Positions 1-8,527 of a DNA stretch of 64,000 nt are shown here, one piece after another. Made by a program: the position numbers and the translations under genes. Positions within the stretch are counted from its first letter, which is position 1. The number at the start of each line of letters is the position of its first letter. The stretch comes from an uncultured Rhodospirillales bacterium. GTDB taxonomy: Bacteria > Pseudomonadota > Alphaproteobacteria > Acetobacterales > Acetobacteraceae. The stretch is taken from positions 186,001-250,000 of the forward strand of contig CAILMF010000074.1 of NCBI GenBank assembly GCA_903835235.1. Reading direction: 5' to 3'. A model generated the notes under the pieces. It was not told where the DNA came from and ran no database searches. It saw nothing but the letters and a program-made list of their open reading frames with translations.

Positions 1-2
1 TG

Positions 3-2102
3 CAGACCGATGAGTCGCTGCTGACGGGTGAATCCGTGCCGGTGCGCAAGCTGGCCAGCCAGGCCGGCACCGCGCCGGCGGCCATGCGCCCGGGCGGCGA
101 TGACCTGGCCTGCGTCTTCTCCGGCTGCCTGGTGGTGCGCGGCAGCGGCCTGGCGGAGGTCACCGCCACCGGCCCGCGCAGCGAGATCGGCCGGATCGGG
201 CAATCCCTCAGCGCGCTGGAGGCGGAACCGCCGCGGTTGCAGGCGCAGATGCGCCGCCTGGTGCGCCTGTGTGCCATCTTCGGCGGCGGCGTCAGCATCC
301 TGGCGGTGGTGCTTTACGGCACGCTGCGTGGCAGCTGGCTGGAAGCGCTGCTCGCCGGCATCGCCATTGGCATGTCGATGCTGCCGGAGGAATTGCCGGT
401 GGTGCTCACCGTCTTCATGGCCATGGGCGCCTGGCGCATCTCCAAGGCGCGTGTGCTGACACGGCGTGCGGCGGCCATCGAGACGCTGGGTTCCGCCACC
501 GTGCTCTGCACCGACAAGACCGGCACGTTGACGCAGAACCGCATGACGGTGGCGGCGTTGCGCCTGCCCGATGGCAGCAGCTTCACGCCGCAGGACGGCG
601 ACATGCCCGCGGCGTTCCGGCCGCTGGTGGAAGCCGGGCGGCTGGCCAGTGCGCCAGAGCCGTTCGACCCGATGGAGCAGGCCTTCCATGCCTTGGCCGC
701 AGCGCGCATCGGCGGCGCGGAGCCCGTGGCCGCCGACCTGCTGCGCAGCTACGGCCTGCGCCCCGACCTGCTGGCCATGACGAATGCCTGGCGCGCTGGC
801 GCTGCCGGCGACGTCACGGTGGTAACCAAGGGCGCGCCCGAAGCCATTGCCACGCTCTGCCGGCTGGATGCCGCGCGCCGCACGACGCTGCTGGCCATGG
901 CTGAGCAACTGGCCAGCGACGGCATGCGCGTTCTGGGCGTGGCCAGGGCAACGGGGGAAGCCGGCGCCTTGCCGGACACGCAGGCGGGGTTTGCCTTCAG
1001 CCTGCTCGGCCTGGTCGGCCTGGCCGACCCGCTTCGCCCCGGCGTGCCCGAAGCGGTGGCCGAATGCCGGACGGCCGGCATCCGCGTGGTGATGATCACC
1101 GGCGACTACCCGGCCACCGCCGCCGCCATCGCCCGCCAGGCCGGCATCGCGGCGACCGATATCGTCAGCGGCACGGCGCTCGCCGCCATGGACGACGCTG
1201 GCCTGGCCCTGCGCGCGCGCACCGCGACCGTCTTCGCCCGCATCATGCCGGAACAGAAGCTGCGCATCGTCACCGCGCTGAAGGCGGATGGCGAGGTGGT
1301 GGCGATGACCGGCGATGGCGTCAACGACGCACCATCGCTGAAGGCGGCGCATATCGGCATCGCCATGGGCGGGCGCGGCACCGATGTGGCGCGCGAGGCA
1401 TCATCCCTGGTGCTGCTGGACGACGATTTCGGCTCCATCGTCACCGCCGTGCGGCTCGGCCGCCGAGTGTTCGACAACCTGCGCAAGGCCATGGGCTTCA
1501 TCGTCGCCATCCACATCCCCATCGCCGGCCTGGCGCTGCTGCCGCTGATCTTCGGCCTGCCGGTGCTGTTCGGGCCGATGCACATCGCCTTCCTGGAGAT
1601 GGTGATCGACCCGGTCTGCACCCTGGTGTTCGAGGCCGAGACCGAGGAGGAGGGCATCATGCAGCGGCCGCCGCGCGACCCGGCCGCGCCGCTGTTCTCG
1701 CTCGGGCTGCTCGGCTGGAGCGTGCTGCAGGGCCTGGTCGCCCTGGCGCTGGTCACCGGCATCTTCCTGGTGGCGCTGGACCGCGGCATGCCGGAGACCG
1801 AGGCCCGCGCGCTGACCTTCTTCGCGCTGGTGCTCAGCATCGTCGGCATGATCTTCGTCAACCGCTCCTTCAGCGCCTCCGTCGTCACCGCCTTCCGCCG
1901 GCACAACACCGCGCTGCGCTGGGTGCTGCTGGGGGTGGCGGGCATGCTGGCGGTCACGCTGCTGGTGCCGCCGGTGCGGCAGATGTTCCGCTTCGGCCCG
2001 CTGCACCTGGACGACATCGCGGTGACGCTGGCCGCGGGGCTGCTGACCATCGGCATCCTGGAGGCGCTGAAGCCGCATTGGCGCAAGCGGCTGATTGCCT
2101 GA
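3..2102 (+). CDS. Cation-transporting P-type ATPase, 5' end missing
   Basis: Membrane pump that couples ATP hydrolysis to cation movement. The frame is open from base 3 and already starts in the actuator domain with the LLTGES loop, so the N terminus and first membrane helices lie before the window. Visible in order: PEELP in the ion-binding membrane helix (about base 385), the phosphorylated Asp in DKTGTLT (about 512), the hinge motif TGDGVNDAP (about 1310) and C-terminal membrane helices ending near base 2090. 699 residues remain. The architecture and the PEELP motif fit the Ca/Mg/monovalent (P2-like) ATPases rather than heavy-metal P1B pumps, which carry CPx; the transported ion cannot be read from the sequence. 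The next gene is convergent and begins (its stop) 7 bases later. Confidence 0.93.
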   Translation, partial: QTDESLLTGESVPVRKLASQAGTAPAAMRPGGDDLACVFSGCLVVRGSGLAEVTATGPRSEIGRIGQSLSALEAEPPRLQAQMRRLVRLCAIFGGGVSILAVVLYGTLRGSWLEALLAGIAIGMSMLPEELPVVLTVFMAMGAWRISKARVLTRRAAAIETLGSATVLCTDKTGTLTQNRMTVAALRLPDGSSFTPQDGDMPAAFRPLVEAGRLASAPEPFDPMEQAFHALAAARIGGAEPVAADLLRSYGLRPDLLAMTNAWRAGAAGDVTVVTKGAPEAIATLCRLDAARRTTLLAMAEQLASDGMRVLGVARATGEAGALPDTQAGFAFSLLGLVGLADPLRPGVPEAVAECRTAGIRVVMITGDYPATAAAIARQAGIAATDIVSGTALAAMDDAGLALRARTATVFARIMPEQKLRIVTALKADGEVVAMTGDGVNDAPSLKAAHIGIAMGGRGTDVAREASSLVLLDDDFGSIVTAVRLGRRVFDNLRKAMGFIVAIHIPIAGLALLPLIFGLPVLFGPMHIAFLEMVIDPVCTLVFEAETEEEGIMQRPPRDPAAPLFSLGLLGWSVLQGLVALALVTGIFLVALDRGMPETEARALTFFALVLSIVGMIFVNRSFSASVVTAFRRHNTALRWVLLGVAGMLAVTLLVPPVRQMFRFGPLHLDDIAVTLAAGLLTIGILEALKPHWRKRLIA

Positions 2103-2108
2103 CAGACC

Positions 2109-2387
2109 CTAAGCCTGGCCGTCCAGCGCAACCCCAAGCTCCCGCAGGCGGCGGCGCAGCGCATAGACCTGGTCCAGCAGCGAGAGCACCACCGGCAGCG
2201 CCTCCTCGTTGACCGCCATGCTGCCCCGCAGGTCCAGGATCAGGCGCACGCGCTCGACATCGATGTCGTGGAACACCAGCTCATGTGGCCGTGCCTCGGC
2301 CTTCACATAGCCTGCGGCGATCCAGCGTTGCAGGTCGTGCGGGTCCAGGCCGGCGAAGCGGGCGCACAGGATGTCCAGCGTGATCAT
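2109..2387 (-). CDS. cbpM: Chaperone modulator CbpM (MerR-like)
   Basis: 92-residue protein with the MerR-like fold of CbpM, the partner that inhibits the DnaJ-like co-chaperone CbpA and tunes its DNA binding and chaperone activity in the nucleoid. The start MITLDIL is chosen because its ATG overlaps the stop of the upstream cbpA by 4 bases (ATGA), a usual sign of translational coupling; an upstream extension in the same frame is only the shadow of cbpA. The N-terminal part has the helix-turn-helix-like segment around DPHDLQRWIAAGYV, the C-terminal part a predicted helix pair rich in Leu and Arg. Neighbour and size both support the call. Confidence 0.88.
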   Translation of the reverse strand: MITLDILCARFAGLDPHDLQRWIAAGYVKAEARPHELVFHDIDVERVRLILDLRGSMAVNEEALPVVLSLLDQVYALRRRLRELGVALDGQA

Positions 2388-3295
2388 GCCAAGGCCTCCA
2401 GCCCCGCGCGGGGCTCGGCTGGGTGTTCGGGCTGCCAGTCGCGCAGGAAGGCTTCCAGCGCCGCGTCGGGTTGCCCGACCACCACGCGCAGCGTCAGCAG
2501 CAGGTCGCCCGCCGGGCGCTTGCCGTGCCCGGCCACGCCCTTGCCGCGCAGGCGGATCACCCGGCCAGCATCGCTTCCGGCCGGCAGCGTCACGCGCAGC
2601 GCGCCGCCGGGCGTCGGCACCTCCACCTGGCCGCCCAGCACCGCCTCGCGCAGCGTCACCGGCAGGTCCATGTGCAGGTCGAAGCCGTCGCGCCGGTACA
2701 GCGGATGCGCGGCGATGCTCAGCTCGATCATGGCATCGCCCGCCGGGCCGCCGCGCCACCCGGGCCCGCCCTGGCCGCGCAGCCGCAGCACTTGGCCGGA
2801 GATGACGCCGGGCGGGATCTTCACGCTCAGGGTGCGGCCATCGGGCAGGGTCAGCGCCTCGGTCGCGCCCAGCACCGCGGCGCGGAAGCCGACATCCAGG
2901 CGAAAATGCTCGTCCTCGCCCTGGCGCGGCGCCGCTTCGCTGCGCGCCCGGGCGCGGAACATGTCGTGCAGCAGGTCATCGAACATGCCGGAGTCCGCTG
3001 CCCCCGCGTCGTAGCGGGCGCCCTGCGCGCCCTCGGCGTGGTGCCGGTAGCCGCCGGGTGGCGCCTGTTCCTGGCCTTCCGCGTCGATCTCCCCGCGGTC
3101 GTAGCGCGCCCGCTTCTCCGGGTCGGACAGCACTTCATTGGCTGCCGAAGCCGCCTTGAAGCGGGCCTCGGCCCCTGGCTTGCCGGGGTTCAGGTCCGGG
3201 TGATGCTGGCGCGCCAGCTTGCGATAGGCCTGCTTGATCGCGTCCGGCGTCGCGTCCCGCGCCACGCCGAGTACCGTATAGGGGTCGTCAGCCAT
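2384..3295 (-). CDS. cbpA: Curved-DNA-binding DnaJ-class co-chaperone CbpA
   Basis: 303-residue Hsp40 of the class without a zinc finger. The J domain is at residues 1-70 with YTVLGV at the start and the HPD motif (RQHHPDLNPG) that stimulates DnaK; a short Gly-poor linker follows, then the two beta-sandwich substrate-binding domains (VGFRAAVLGATEAL, LPVTLREAVLGG). It lacks CxxCxGxG repeats, which separates it from DnaJ proper. The ATG at MADDPYTVLG fits the family start; the reading frame is open further upstream but that part has no similarity. Overlaps cbpM by 4 bases, so the two are one operon. Probably a stress or stationary-phase co-chaperone; no heat-shock promoter was recognised. Confidence 0.92.
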   Translation of the reverse strand: MADDPYTVLGVARDATPDAIKQAYRKLARQHHPDLNPGKPGAEARFKAASAANEVLSDPEKRARYDRGEIDAEGQEQAPPGGYRHHAEGAQGARYDAGAADSGMFDDLLHDMFRARARSEAAPRQGEDEHFRLDVGFRAAVLGATEALTLPDGRTLSVKIPPGVISGQVLRLRGQGGPGWRGGPAGDAMIELSIAAHPLYRRDGFDLHMDLPVTLREAVLGGQVEVPTPGGALRVTLPAGSDAGRVIRLRGKGVAGHGKRPAGDLLLTLRVVVGQPDAALEAFLRDWQPEHPAEPRAGLEALA

Positions 3296-3511
3296 GATGC
3301 GTCCTGGTGTGCCGGCGGCGCCGTTGCCACCGCGGCGAGGCGCAACAGATAGCCTGCCTGCCACCGCACGGGCATGCGCGGCGGGCCAGCCACCGGCAAT
3401 GTGATGCCGGGGGTGGCACGCGCCGCAGCGCGCGGCTGCACGCCTGGTACCTGATCGGGAGCGGCTGGAACGCTGCCCGCTCATCGACGCGCAGCAACCC
3501 CAGCGCCGATG

Positions 3512-3530
3512 CTGTCCCGTGCCGGGACAG
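3512..3530. terminator. Hairpin between nitroreductase and cbpA
   Basis: Perfect 8-bp stem CTGTCCCG/CGGGACAG with a TGC loop, 50 bases after the stop of the nitroreductase gene and within the leader of cbpA (both on the minus strand). There is no T-run on the minus strand after it, so intrinsic termination is uncertain. The rest of 3296-3581 shows no gene that I can support. Confidence 0.35.
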
Positions 3531-3581
3531 AGGCTGGAGTCACGTGTTGGGCTGATCGTGCATCCGGTTCGCCAGCGCGGC

Positions 3582-4301
3582 CTATTCCTGGAAACCCACG
3601 AACACCGTGGCTTCGGCGACGGATTTCCGCTCGGACACCACCGCATTCGCCGGGAAGTCCTCGTCCGGCCAGCCCAGCGCGATGCTCTTCATGATCACCT
3701 GGTCGTCGGCGATCCCGGCATGCTCGCGCACCACCGGGGACTGCATGATGCCCTGGCTGTTGATGACCGTGCCCAGCCCGCGGGACCAGGCCGCGTTGAC
3801 CAGGGCATTGGTCACCGCGCCGCAGTCGAAGGGTGTGTCGTCGCTGCCATCCAGCACGCGGTCATAGGTCACGATCACGCAGACCGGCGCGTCGAACTGG
3901 CGGAAGCCGCGCAGCACCCAGTCCTGGCGCATCACCTTGTCGTCGCGGGCAATGCCCATCGCCGAGAACAACTGCTTGGCGACGCCAACCTGCCGGTCGC
4001 GATGCTGCGCGGTGAAGCCCTGGCCGGTGCGGAACTCGCGCGACTGCGGCACGCCCGCCACCATCCGCTCGGTATTGCCGGCGCGGATGCGGTCCAGCGG
4101 CTCACCGGTGATGACGTAGAAATTCCATGGCTGGGTGTTCATGGAGGAAGGGGCGCGCATCGCCACGCCGATGATCTCCTCGATCAGCGCCCGCGGCACC
4201 GGGTCCGGCTTGTAGCCGCGGATGCTCCGGCGTCCCAGGAGTACGTCGTCGAATTGCATGCGTGCGGCATCCCCAAGCGATTTTTCCTGTCCGGCTGTCA
4301 T
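3582..4301 (-). CDS. Nitroreductase family flavoprotein
   Basis: 239-residue FMN-dependent oxidoreductase of the nitroreductase superfamily, which reduces nitroaromatics, quinones or related acceptors with NAD(P)H in the cytoplasm. Family marks are the N-terminal RRSIRGYKPDPVP phosphate/FMN-binding segment, APSSMNTQPWNFYVI, and the C-terminal GWPDEDFPANAV followed by R(K)S. The ATG at 4301 is preferred over a TTG eight codons upstream because GGGAAA lies 5 bases before it. The natural substrate cannot be assigned. It stands alone, same strand as the SDR gene upstream with an 82-base gap. Confidence 0.88.
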   Translation of the reverse strand: MTAGQEKSLGDAARMQFDDVLLGRRSIRGYKPDPVPRALIEEIIGVAMRAPSSMNTQPWNFYVITGEPLDRIRAGNTERMVAGVPQSREFRTGQGFTAQHRDRQVGVAKQLFSAMGIARDDKVMRQDWVLRGFRQFDAPVCVIVTYDRVLDGSDDTPFDCGAVTNALVNAAWSRGLGTVINSQGIMQSPVVREHAGIADDQVIMKSIALGWPDEDFPANAVVSERKSVAEATVFVGFQE

Positions 4302-4383
4302 CGCGGTTTCCCGGCCGCTCGGCAAGATGCGGCGGCGGCCGGCCCGTCACCGCACCGCTGGTCCCGGCGGGACGGATGCCGCC

Positions 4384-5166
4384 CTATCGCTGGGAAATAC
4401 CCACCGGCACCGCGGTGCGGCCGCCATCCACCACGTATTGCGCGCCGGTGATGTTGCTGGCCAGGTCGGAACACAGGAACAGCACCAGGTTGGCCACCTC
4501 CTCCGCCGTGCCGTAGCGCCGCAGCGGCAGGCCGGCCGAATAGCGCTCCTCCACGCCTTCCGGGTTGTTCGGCGAAACCTGGCGGGCGATGTCCTGCACC
4601 ATGCGCGTGGAAATGGGGCCGGGGCAGATCGCGTTCACCCGCACGCCCTGCGGCCCCACCTCGCCGGCGGCCACCTTGGTCAGCCCGATCACCGCATGCT
4701 TGGAGGCGACATAGGCCGGCATGCCGACGGTGCCGACCAGCCCGGCGATGGAAGCGGTGTTGACCACCGCGCCACGCTGCTGGCGCAGCATCACCGGCAG
4801 CACGTGCCGCAGGCCCAGGAACACGCCCTTCACGTTCACGCCCATCACGGCGTCGAACACCGCCTCGTCGTATTCGGCGGTGGGCGCCACCTTGCCCTCG
4901 ATGCCCGCATTGTTGTGGAAGCAGTCGATGCTGCCGAAGCGGTCCAGCGCCGCCTGCACGTAGCGCTGCACATCGGCCGAACGGGTGACGTCCGCGGGGC
5001 AGGCCAGGGCGGCCTGGCCGATCTCGGCGGCCACCGCGGCGGCGCCCTCGGCGTCCCGGTCCACCACCACCACGCGGGCGCCGTGCCGGGCGAAGCCCAG
5101 CGCCACCGCGCGGCCAATGCCGTTGCCGCCCCCGGTGACCACCGCCACCTTGCCGTTGAAGTCCAT
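4384..5166 (-). CDS. Short-chain dehydrogenase/reductase (classical SDR)
   Basis: 260-residue NAD(P)-dependent oxidoreductase. It has the cofactor loop TGGGNGIG at the N terminus, NNAG in the fourth strand, the catalytic Ser in NTASIAG, the YVASKHA (YxxxK) pair and a C-terminal VDGG tail typical of glucose-1-dehydrogenase-like or 3-oxoacyl-ACP-reductase-like SDRs. An Asp after the second strand (VVVVDRD) suggests NAD rather than NADP preference. A strong AGGAGG lies 8 bases before the ATG. The substrate is not evident; the nitroreductase downstream could be co-transcribed. Confidence 0.92.
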   Translation of the reverse strand: MDFNGKVAVVTGGGNGIGRAVALGFARHGARVVVVDRDAEGAAAVAAEIGQAALACPADVTRSADVQRYVQAALDRFGSIDCFHNNAGIEGKVAPTAEYDEAVFDAVMGVNVKGVFLGLRHVLPVMLRQQRGAVVNTASIAGLVGTVGMPAYVASKHAVIGLTKVAAGEVGPQGVRVNAICPGPISTRMVQDIARQVSPNNPEGVEERYSAGLPLRRYGTAEEVANLVLFLCSDLASNITGAQYVVDGGRTAVPVGISQR

Positions 5167-5213
5167 GCTGCGTTCCTCCTGCCGCGCCTTGCCGGCGCCT
5201 TGTGCAGCACAGC

Positions 5214-5435
5214 CTAGCGGGGCCTGCGCCCGTCGACCAACCCCGTGCCTGCCGCCTGCATCGCCTTCTGGTAACCACGGCTGACATGCCGCAGCCCCAA
5301 ATCCAGGCTTTTGCGGGCGACGGACCGCCGGGTGGCCTCGGCGTGCCGTTCCGCCTGATTGCGAATGGCGGTGCGGATCGAAGCCCCGCGGCCGCCGATT
5401 CCCGGGGCTGTGGCGGCCAGGCGGCCCTGGCTCAC
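5214..5435 (-). CDS. Candidate small basic protein coupled to the RND gene
   Basis: A 73-codon reading frame whose GTG start overlaps the TGA stop of the RND gene by 4 bases (GTGA), the same coupling seen at many other junctions here. The product would be soluble and strongly basic (many Arg, Lys and Gln, e.g. TAIRNQAERHAEATRRSVAR) with a helical middle. I recognise no family. It fills most of the 265-base gap before the SDR gene. In DNA this G+C-rich, open frames arise by chance, so the coupling is the main support; it could equally be non-coding. Confidence 0.35.
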   Translation of the reverse strand: MSQGRLAATAPGIGGRGASIRTAIRNQAERHAEATRRSVARKSLDLGLRHVSRGYQKAMQAAGTGLVDGRRPR

Positions 5436-8400
5436 GCCTCGGCCGGCGTCCCCGGCAGGCGCAGGCCGTCCACCGCCACCGGCGGCGGGGCCGGGGCGGC
5501 CCGCCGCAGCGCCAGCCCGTACAGCGCCGGCACCACGAACAGCGTCGCCACGGTGGCGACCGTCAGCCCGCCGATCATCGCCATCGCCATCGGCCCCCAG
5601 AAGGCGCTGTGGGTCAGCGGGATGAAGGCGAGGATCGCCGCCAGCGCGGTCAGCAGCACCGGGCGAGACCGCCGCACCGTGCTCTCCACAATCGCCTCGC
5701 GCAGCGTATGCCCGGCTTCCAGGTCCTGCCGCACCTGGTCCACCAGGATCAGCGTGTTGCGCATGATCATGCCGGCCAGCGCAATCACCCCCAGCAGCGC
5801 CACGAAGCCGAAGGGCGCATCCAGCAGCAGCAGCGCGGCGGCGGCGCCGGGAATGCCCAGCGGCGCCGTGGCCAGCACCAGGAAGGCCGGGCCGAAGCGC
5901 CGCAGCTGCAGCATCAGCAGCACCATCATGACCGCCAGCATCACCGGGAACAGCGCGAACAGCGACGCATTGGCCTTGCCGCTTTCGCCGGCCGCGCCGC
6001 CGACCTCCATGCGGTAGCCAACCGGCAGCGCCTGCACCAGCGGCGCCAGCACCGGCAGCGCGGCGTTGGTCACATCGGGGGCCTGCAAGCCTGGCGCCAC
6101 CTCGGCGCGCACGGTGATGACGGCCTGGCGATTGCGCCGCCACAGGATCGGCTCCTCGCTCTCCGGCACCAGCCGCGCCACCTGGGAAAGCGGCACCGGC
6201 CCCAGCGACGTGGCCAGGGTCAGGTCGGCCAGCGCCGCCAGGCCCAGCCGTTCCTCGGCCGGCGTGCGCAACACCACATCCACCAGGCGATTGCCCTCGC
6301 GCAGCTGCGTCGCCACGGCGCCCGACAGCAGCGCGCCGGTGCTGGTCGCGACGGCCTGTGGCGAGAGGCCGAGCTGCGCAATCCGCTCCAGGTCCAACTC
6401 CAGCCGCATGCTGGGCGTGCGCTCGCTCCAATCCAGCTGTGCATCGCGGATGCCGGGCACGCCACGCAGCGTCGTCACCCATTCATCGCCCAGCCGCCGC
6501 AGCACATCGGGGCTTTCCCCCAGCAGGCGGAACTGCACGGGGTAGTTGACCGGCGGCCCGAAATCGAGCCGCGAAACCCGTACCCGCGCCTCGGGGAAGG
6601 CGCCCTCGGCGACCAGCGCCAGCAGTCGGTCGCGCAGCCGTTCGCGCGCCTCGATGTCGGTGGTCTCGATGATCAGCTTGCCGAAGGCCTCGTTCGGCAG
6701 GTCCGGGTTCAGCGCCAGGAAGAAGCGCGGCGCGCCGGCGCCCAGATAGGTGGCGTGGTGGCGCACATCGGCATCGCCCTCCACCAGCTGTTCCAGGCGC
6801 TTCAGCACGGCTTCGGTGGCGGCGAAGCTGGCGCCCTGGCGCAGGTTCACGTCCACCAGCAATTCCAGCCGCTGGGAGATGGGGAAGAACTGCTTCTTCA
6901 CCGCGCCCATGCCGGCGAAACCGCCCAGCATCACCAGCAGCGTCAGCCCCAGCACCAGGCCGCGATGCCCGACGCACCAGCTGACGGCCGCCCGCAGCAT
7001 GCGCGAGGTGAAGCCCTGGTAGGCCTCGTGCCCGGCATGCGGCTTCACCTTCAGCAGCGCGGCACCCAGGTAGGGCGTGAACACCACCGCCACCACCCAG
7101 CTGCCCACCAGCGCCGCGCCGACCACCCAGAAGATGCCGCCGGCATATTCGCCAGAGGTGGATTGCGCGAAGCCCACGGGGATGAAGCCGGCCACCGTGA
7201 TCAGCGTGCCCGTCAGCATCGGCCCCGCCGTGCTGGTCCAGGCGAAGCCGGCGGCGCGCAGCCGGTCCCAGCCGGCCTCCAGCTTCACCAGCATGGCCTC
7301 GATCGCGATGATCGCGTCATCCACCAGCAGCCCCAGCGCCAGGATCAGCGCGCCGAGCGAAATCCGCTCCAGCTCGGTCCCGCGCCACAGCATGAAGCCG
7401 AGCGCCATGGAGAGCGTCAGCGGCACCGAGAGCGCCACCACCACCCCCGCCCGCAAGCCCAGCGACAGGAAGGACACCACCAGCACCACGCCCAGCGCGG
7501 CGCCGAGCTTGACCAGGAACTCGTCCACGCTCTCCTTGACGATATGCGGCTGGTCGGAAACCAGGCTCAGCTCCAGCCCGGCCGGCAGGTCGCGGCGGAT
7601 CGCCGCCAGCTCCGCCTGCAAGGCGGCACCGAGCCGCAGCACGTCGACGCCCTTTTCCTTCACCACGCTGATCATCACCGCGCCCTGGCCGCGGAAGCGG
7701 ATGGCGGTGCTGGGCGGGTCCTGCACGCCGCGCGAGATCACCGCGATATCGCCGAGGCGGATGCTGGCGCCGTTCAGCGGAATCGGCACCGCGGCGATGC
7801 TGGCCAGCCCGTCCAGCCCATCCGGCAGGCGCAGGTTGATGCGGGTGCTGCCGGTCTCGACCGTGCCGCTGGGCTGCACCGGGTTCTGCCGCGCCAGCGC
7901 GTCCAGCACCGCCTGCGGCGTGATGCCGAGCGTCGCCAGCCGGGTGTGGCTGACCTCCACCCGCACCTGCTGTGGCTGCTCGCCATCCAGCACCACCTTC
8001 TCCACGCCGGGCAGCCGGCGCAGGCGGACGCGCAGCGCCTCGCCCTGGCGTGCCAGCTCGGCATTGTCGGCGCCGGTCAGGGCGATGACGGCCGAGTAGA
8101 CGTCGGAATACTCGTCGTTGAAGAACGGCCCCTGCACGCCCGCCGGCAGCAGGTGGCGCATGTCGCCGACCTTCTTGCGCACCTGGTACCAGAGGTCCTG
8201 CACCCGGGGCGGCGGCGTGTCGTCGCGCAGCAGCACGGTGATGGTGCCGCTGCCGGGGCGGGCGTAGGTCTGCAACACGTCCAGGTAGGGCAGGTCCTGC
8301 AGCTTGCCCTCGATGCGGTCCAGCACCTGGTCCTGCACCTGGCCGGCGGTGGCGCCGGGCCAGCCGACCGAGACGATCATCACCTTCAGCGTGAAGGAGG

Positions 8401-8527
8401 GGTCCTCCGCCCGGCCCAGCCGCAGCCAGGCCATGGCGCCGGCGACCAGCACCAGGATGATGGCGAACAGCGTCAGCGCGCCATTGCGGATGGCGGCTTC
8501 CGAGGGGTTGAAGCGTGGTGCCGCCAT
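5432..8527 (-). CDS. RND-family efflux permease
   Basis: 1031-residue inner-membrane proton antiporter of the resistance-nodulation-division family, expected to form a tripartite pump with the adjacent membrane fusion protein. It shows the duplicated RND layout: an N-terminal helix (FAIILVLVAGAMAWL), a large periplasmic loop, helices with the proton-relay pair in LLVDDAIIAIEA, a second periplasmic loop, and the C-terminal helix block. At the position of the conserved Lys of AcrB helix 10 (SAKNAIL) this protein has Arg (MIMRNTLILV). The ATG overlaps the MFP stop by one base (TGATG). No outer-membrane channel gene follows, so the pump probably borrows one encoded elsewhere. Substrates unknown. 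Confidence 0.93.
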   Translation of the reverse strand: MAAPRFNPSEAAIRNGALTLFAIILVLVAGAMAWLRLGRAEDPSFTLKVMIVSVGWPGATAGQVQDQVLDRIEGKLQDLPYLDVLQTYARPGSGTITVLLRDDTPPPRVQDLWYQVRKKVGDMRHLLPAGVQGPFFNDEYSDVYSAVIALTGADNAELARQGEALRVRLRRLPGVEKVVLDGEQPQQVRVEVSHTRLATLGITPQAVLDALARQNPVQPSGTVETGSTRINLRLPDGLDGLASIAAVPIPLNGASIRLGDIAVISRGVQDPPSTAIRFRGQGAVMISVVKEKGVDVLRLGAALQAELAAIRRDLPAGLELSLVSDQPHIVKESVDEFLVKLGAALGVVLVVSFLSLGLRAGVVVALSVPLTLSMALGFMLWRGTELERISLGALILALGLLVDDAIIAIEAMLVKLEAGWDRLRAAGFAWTSTAGPMLTGTLITVAGFIPVGFAQSTSGEYAGGIFWVVGAALVGSWVVAVVFTPYLGAALLKVKPHAGHEAYQGFTSRMLRAAVSWCVGHRGLVLGLTLLVMLGGFAGMGAVKKQFFPISQRLELLVDVNLRQGASFAATEAVLKRLEQLVEGDADVRHHATYLGAGAPRFFLALNPDLPNEAFGKLIIETTDIEARERLRDRLLALVAEGAFPEARVRVSRLDFGPPVNYPVQFRLLGESPDVLRRLGDEWVTTLRGVPGIRDAQLDWSERTPSMRLELDLERIAQLGLSPQAVATSTGALLSGAVATQLREGNRLVDVVLRTPAEERLGLAALADLTLATSLGPVPLSQVARLVPESEEPILWRRNRQAVITVRAEVAPGLQAPDVTNAALPVLAPLVQALPVGYRMEVGGAAGESGKANASLFALFPVMLAVMMVLLMLQLRRFGPAFLVLATAPLGIPGAAAALLLLDAPFGFVALLGVIALAGMIMRNTLILVDQVRQDLEAGHTLREAIVESTVRRSRPVLLTALAAILAFIPLTHSAFWGPMAMAMIGGLTVATVATLFVVPALYGLALRRAAPAPPPVAVDGLRLPGTPAEA

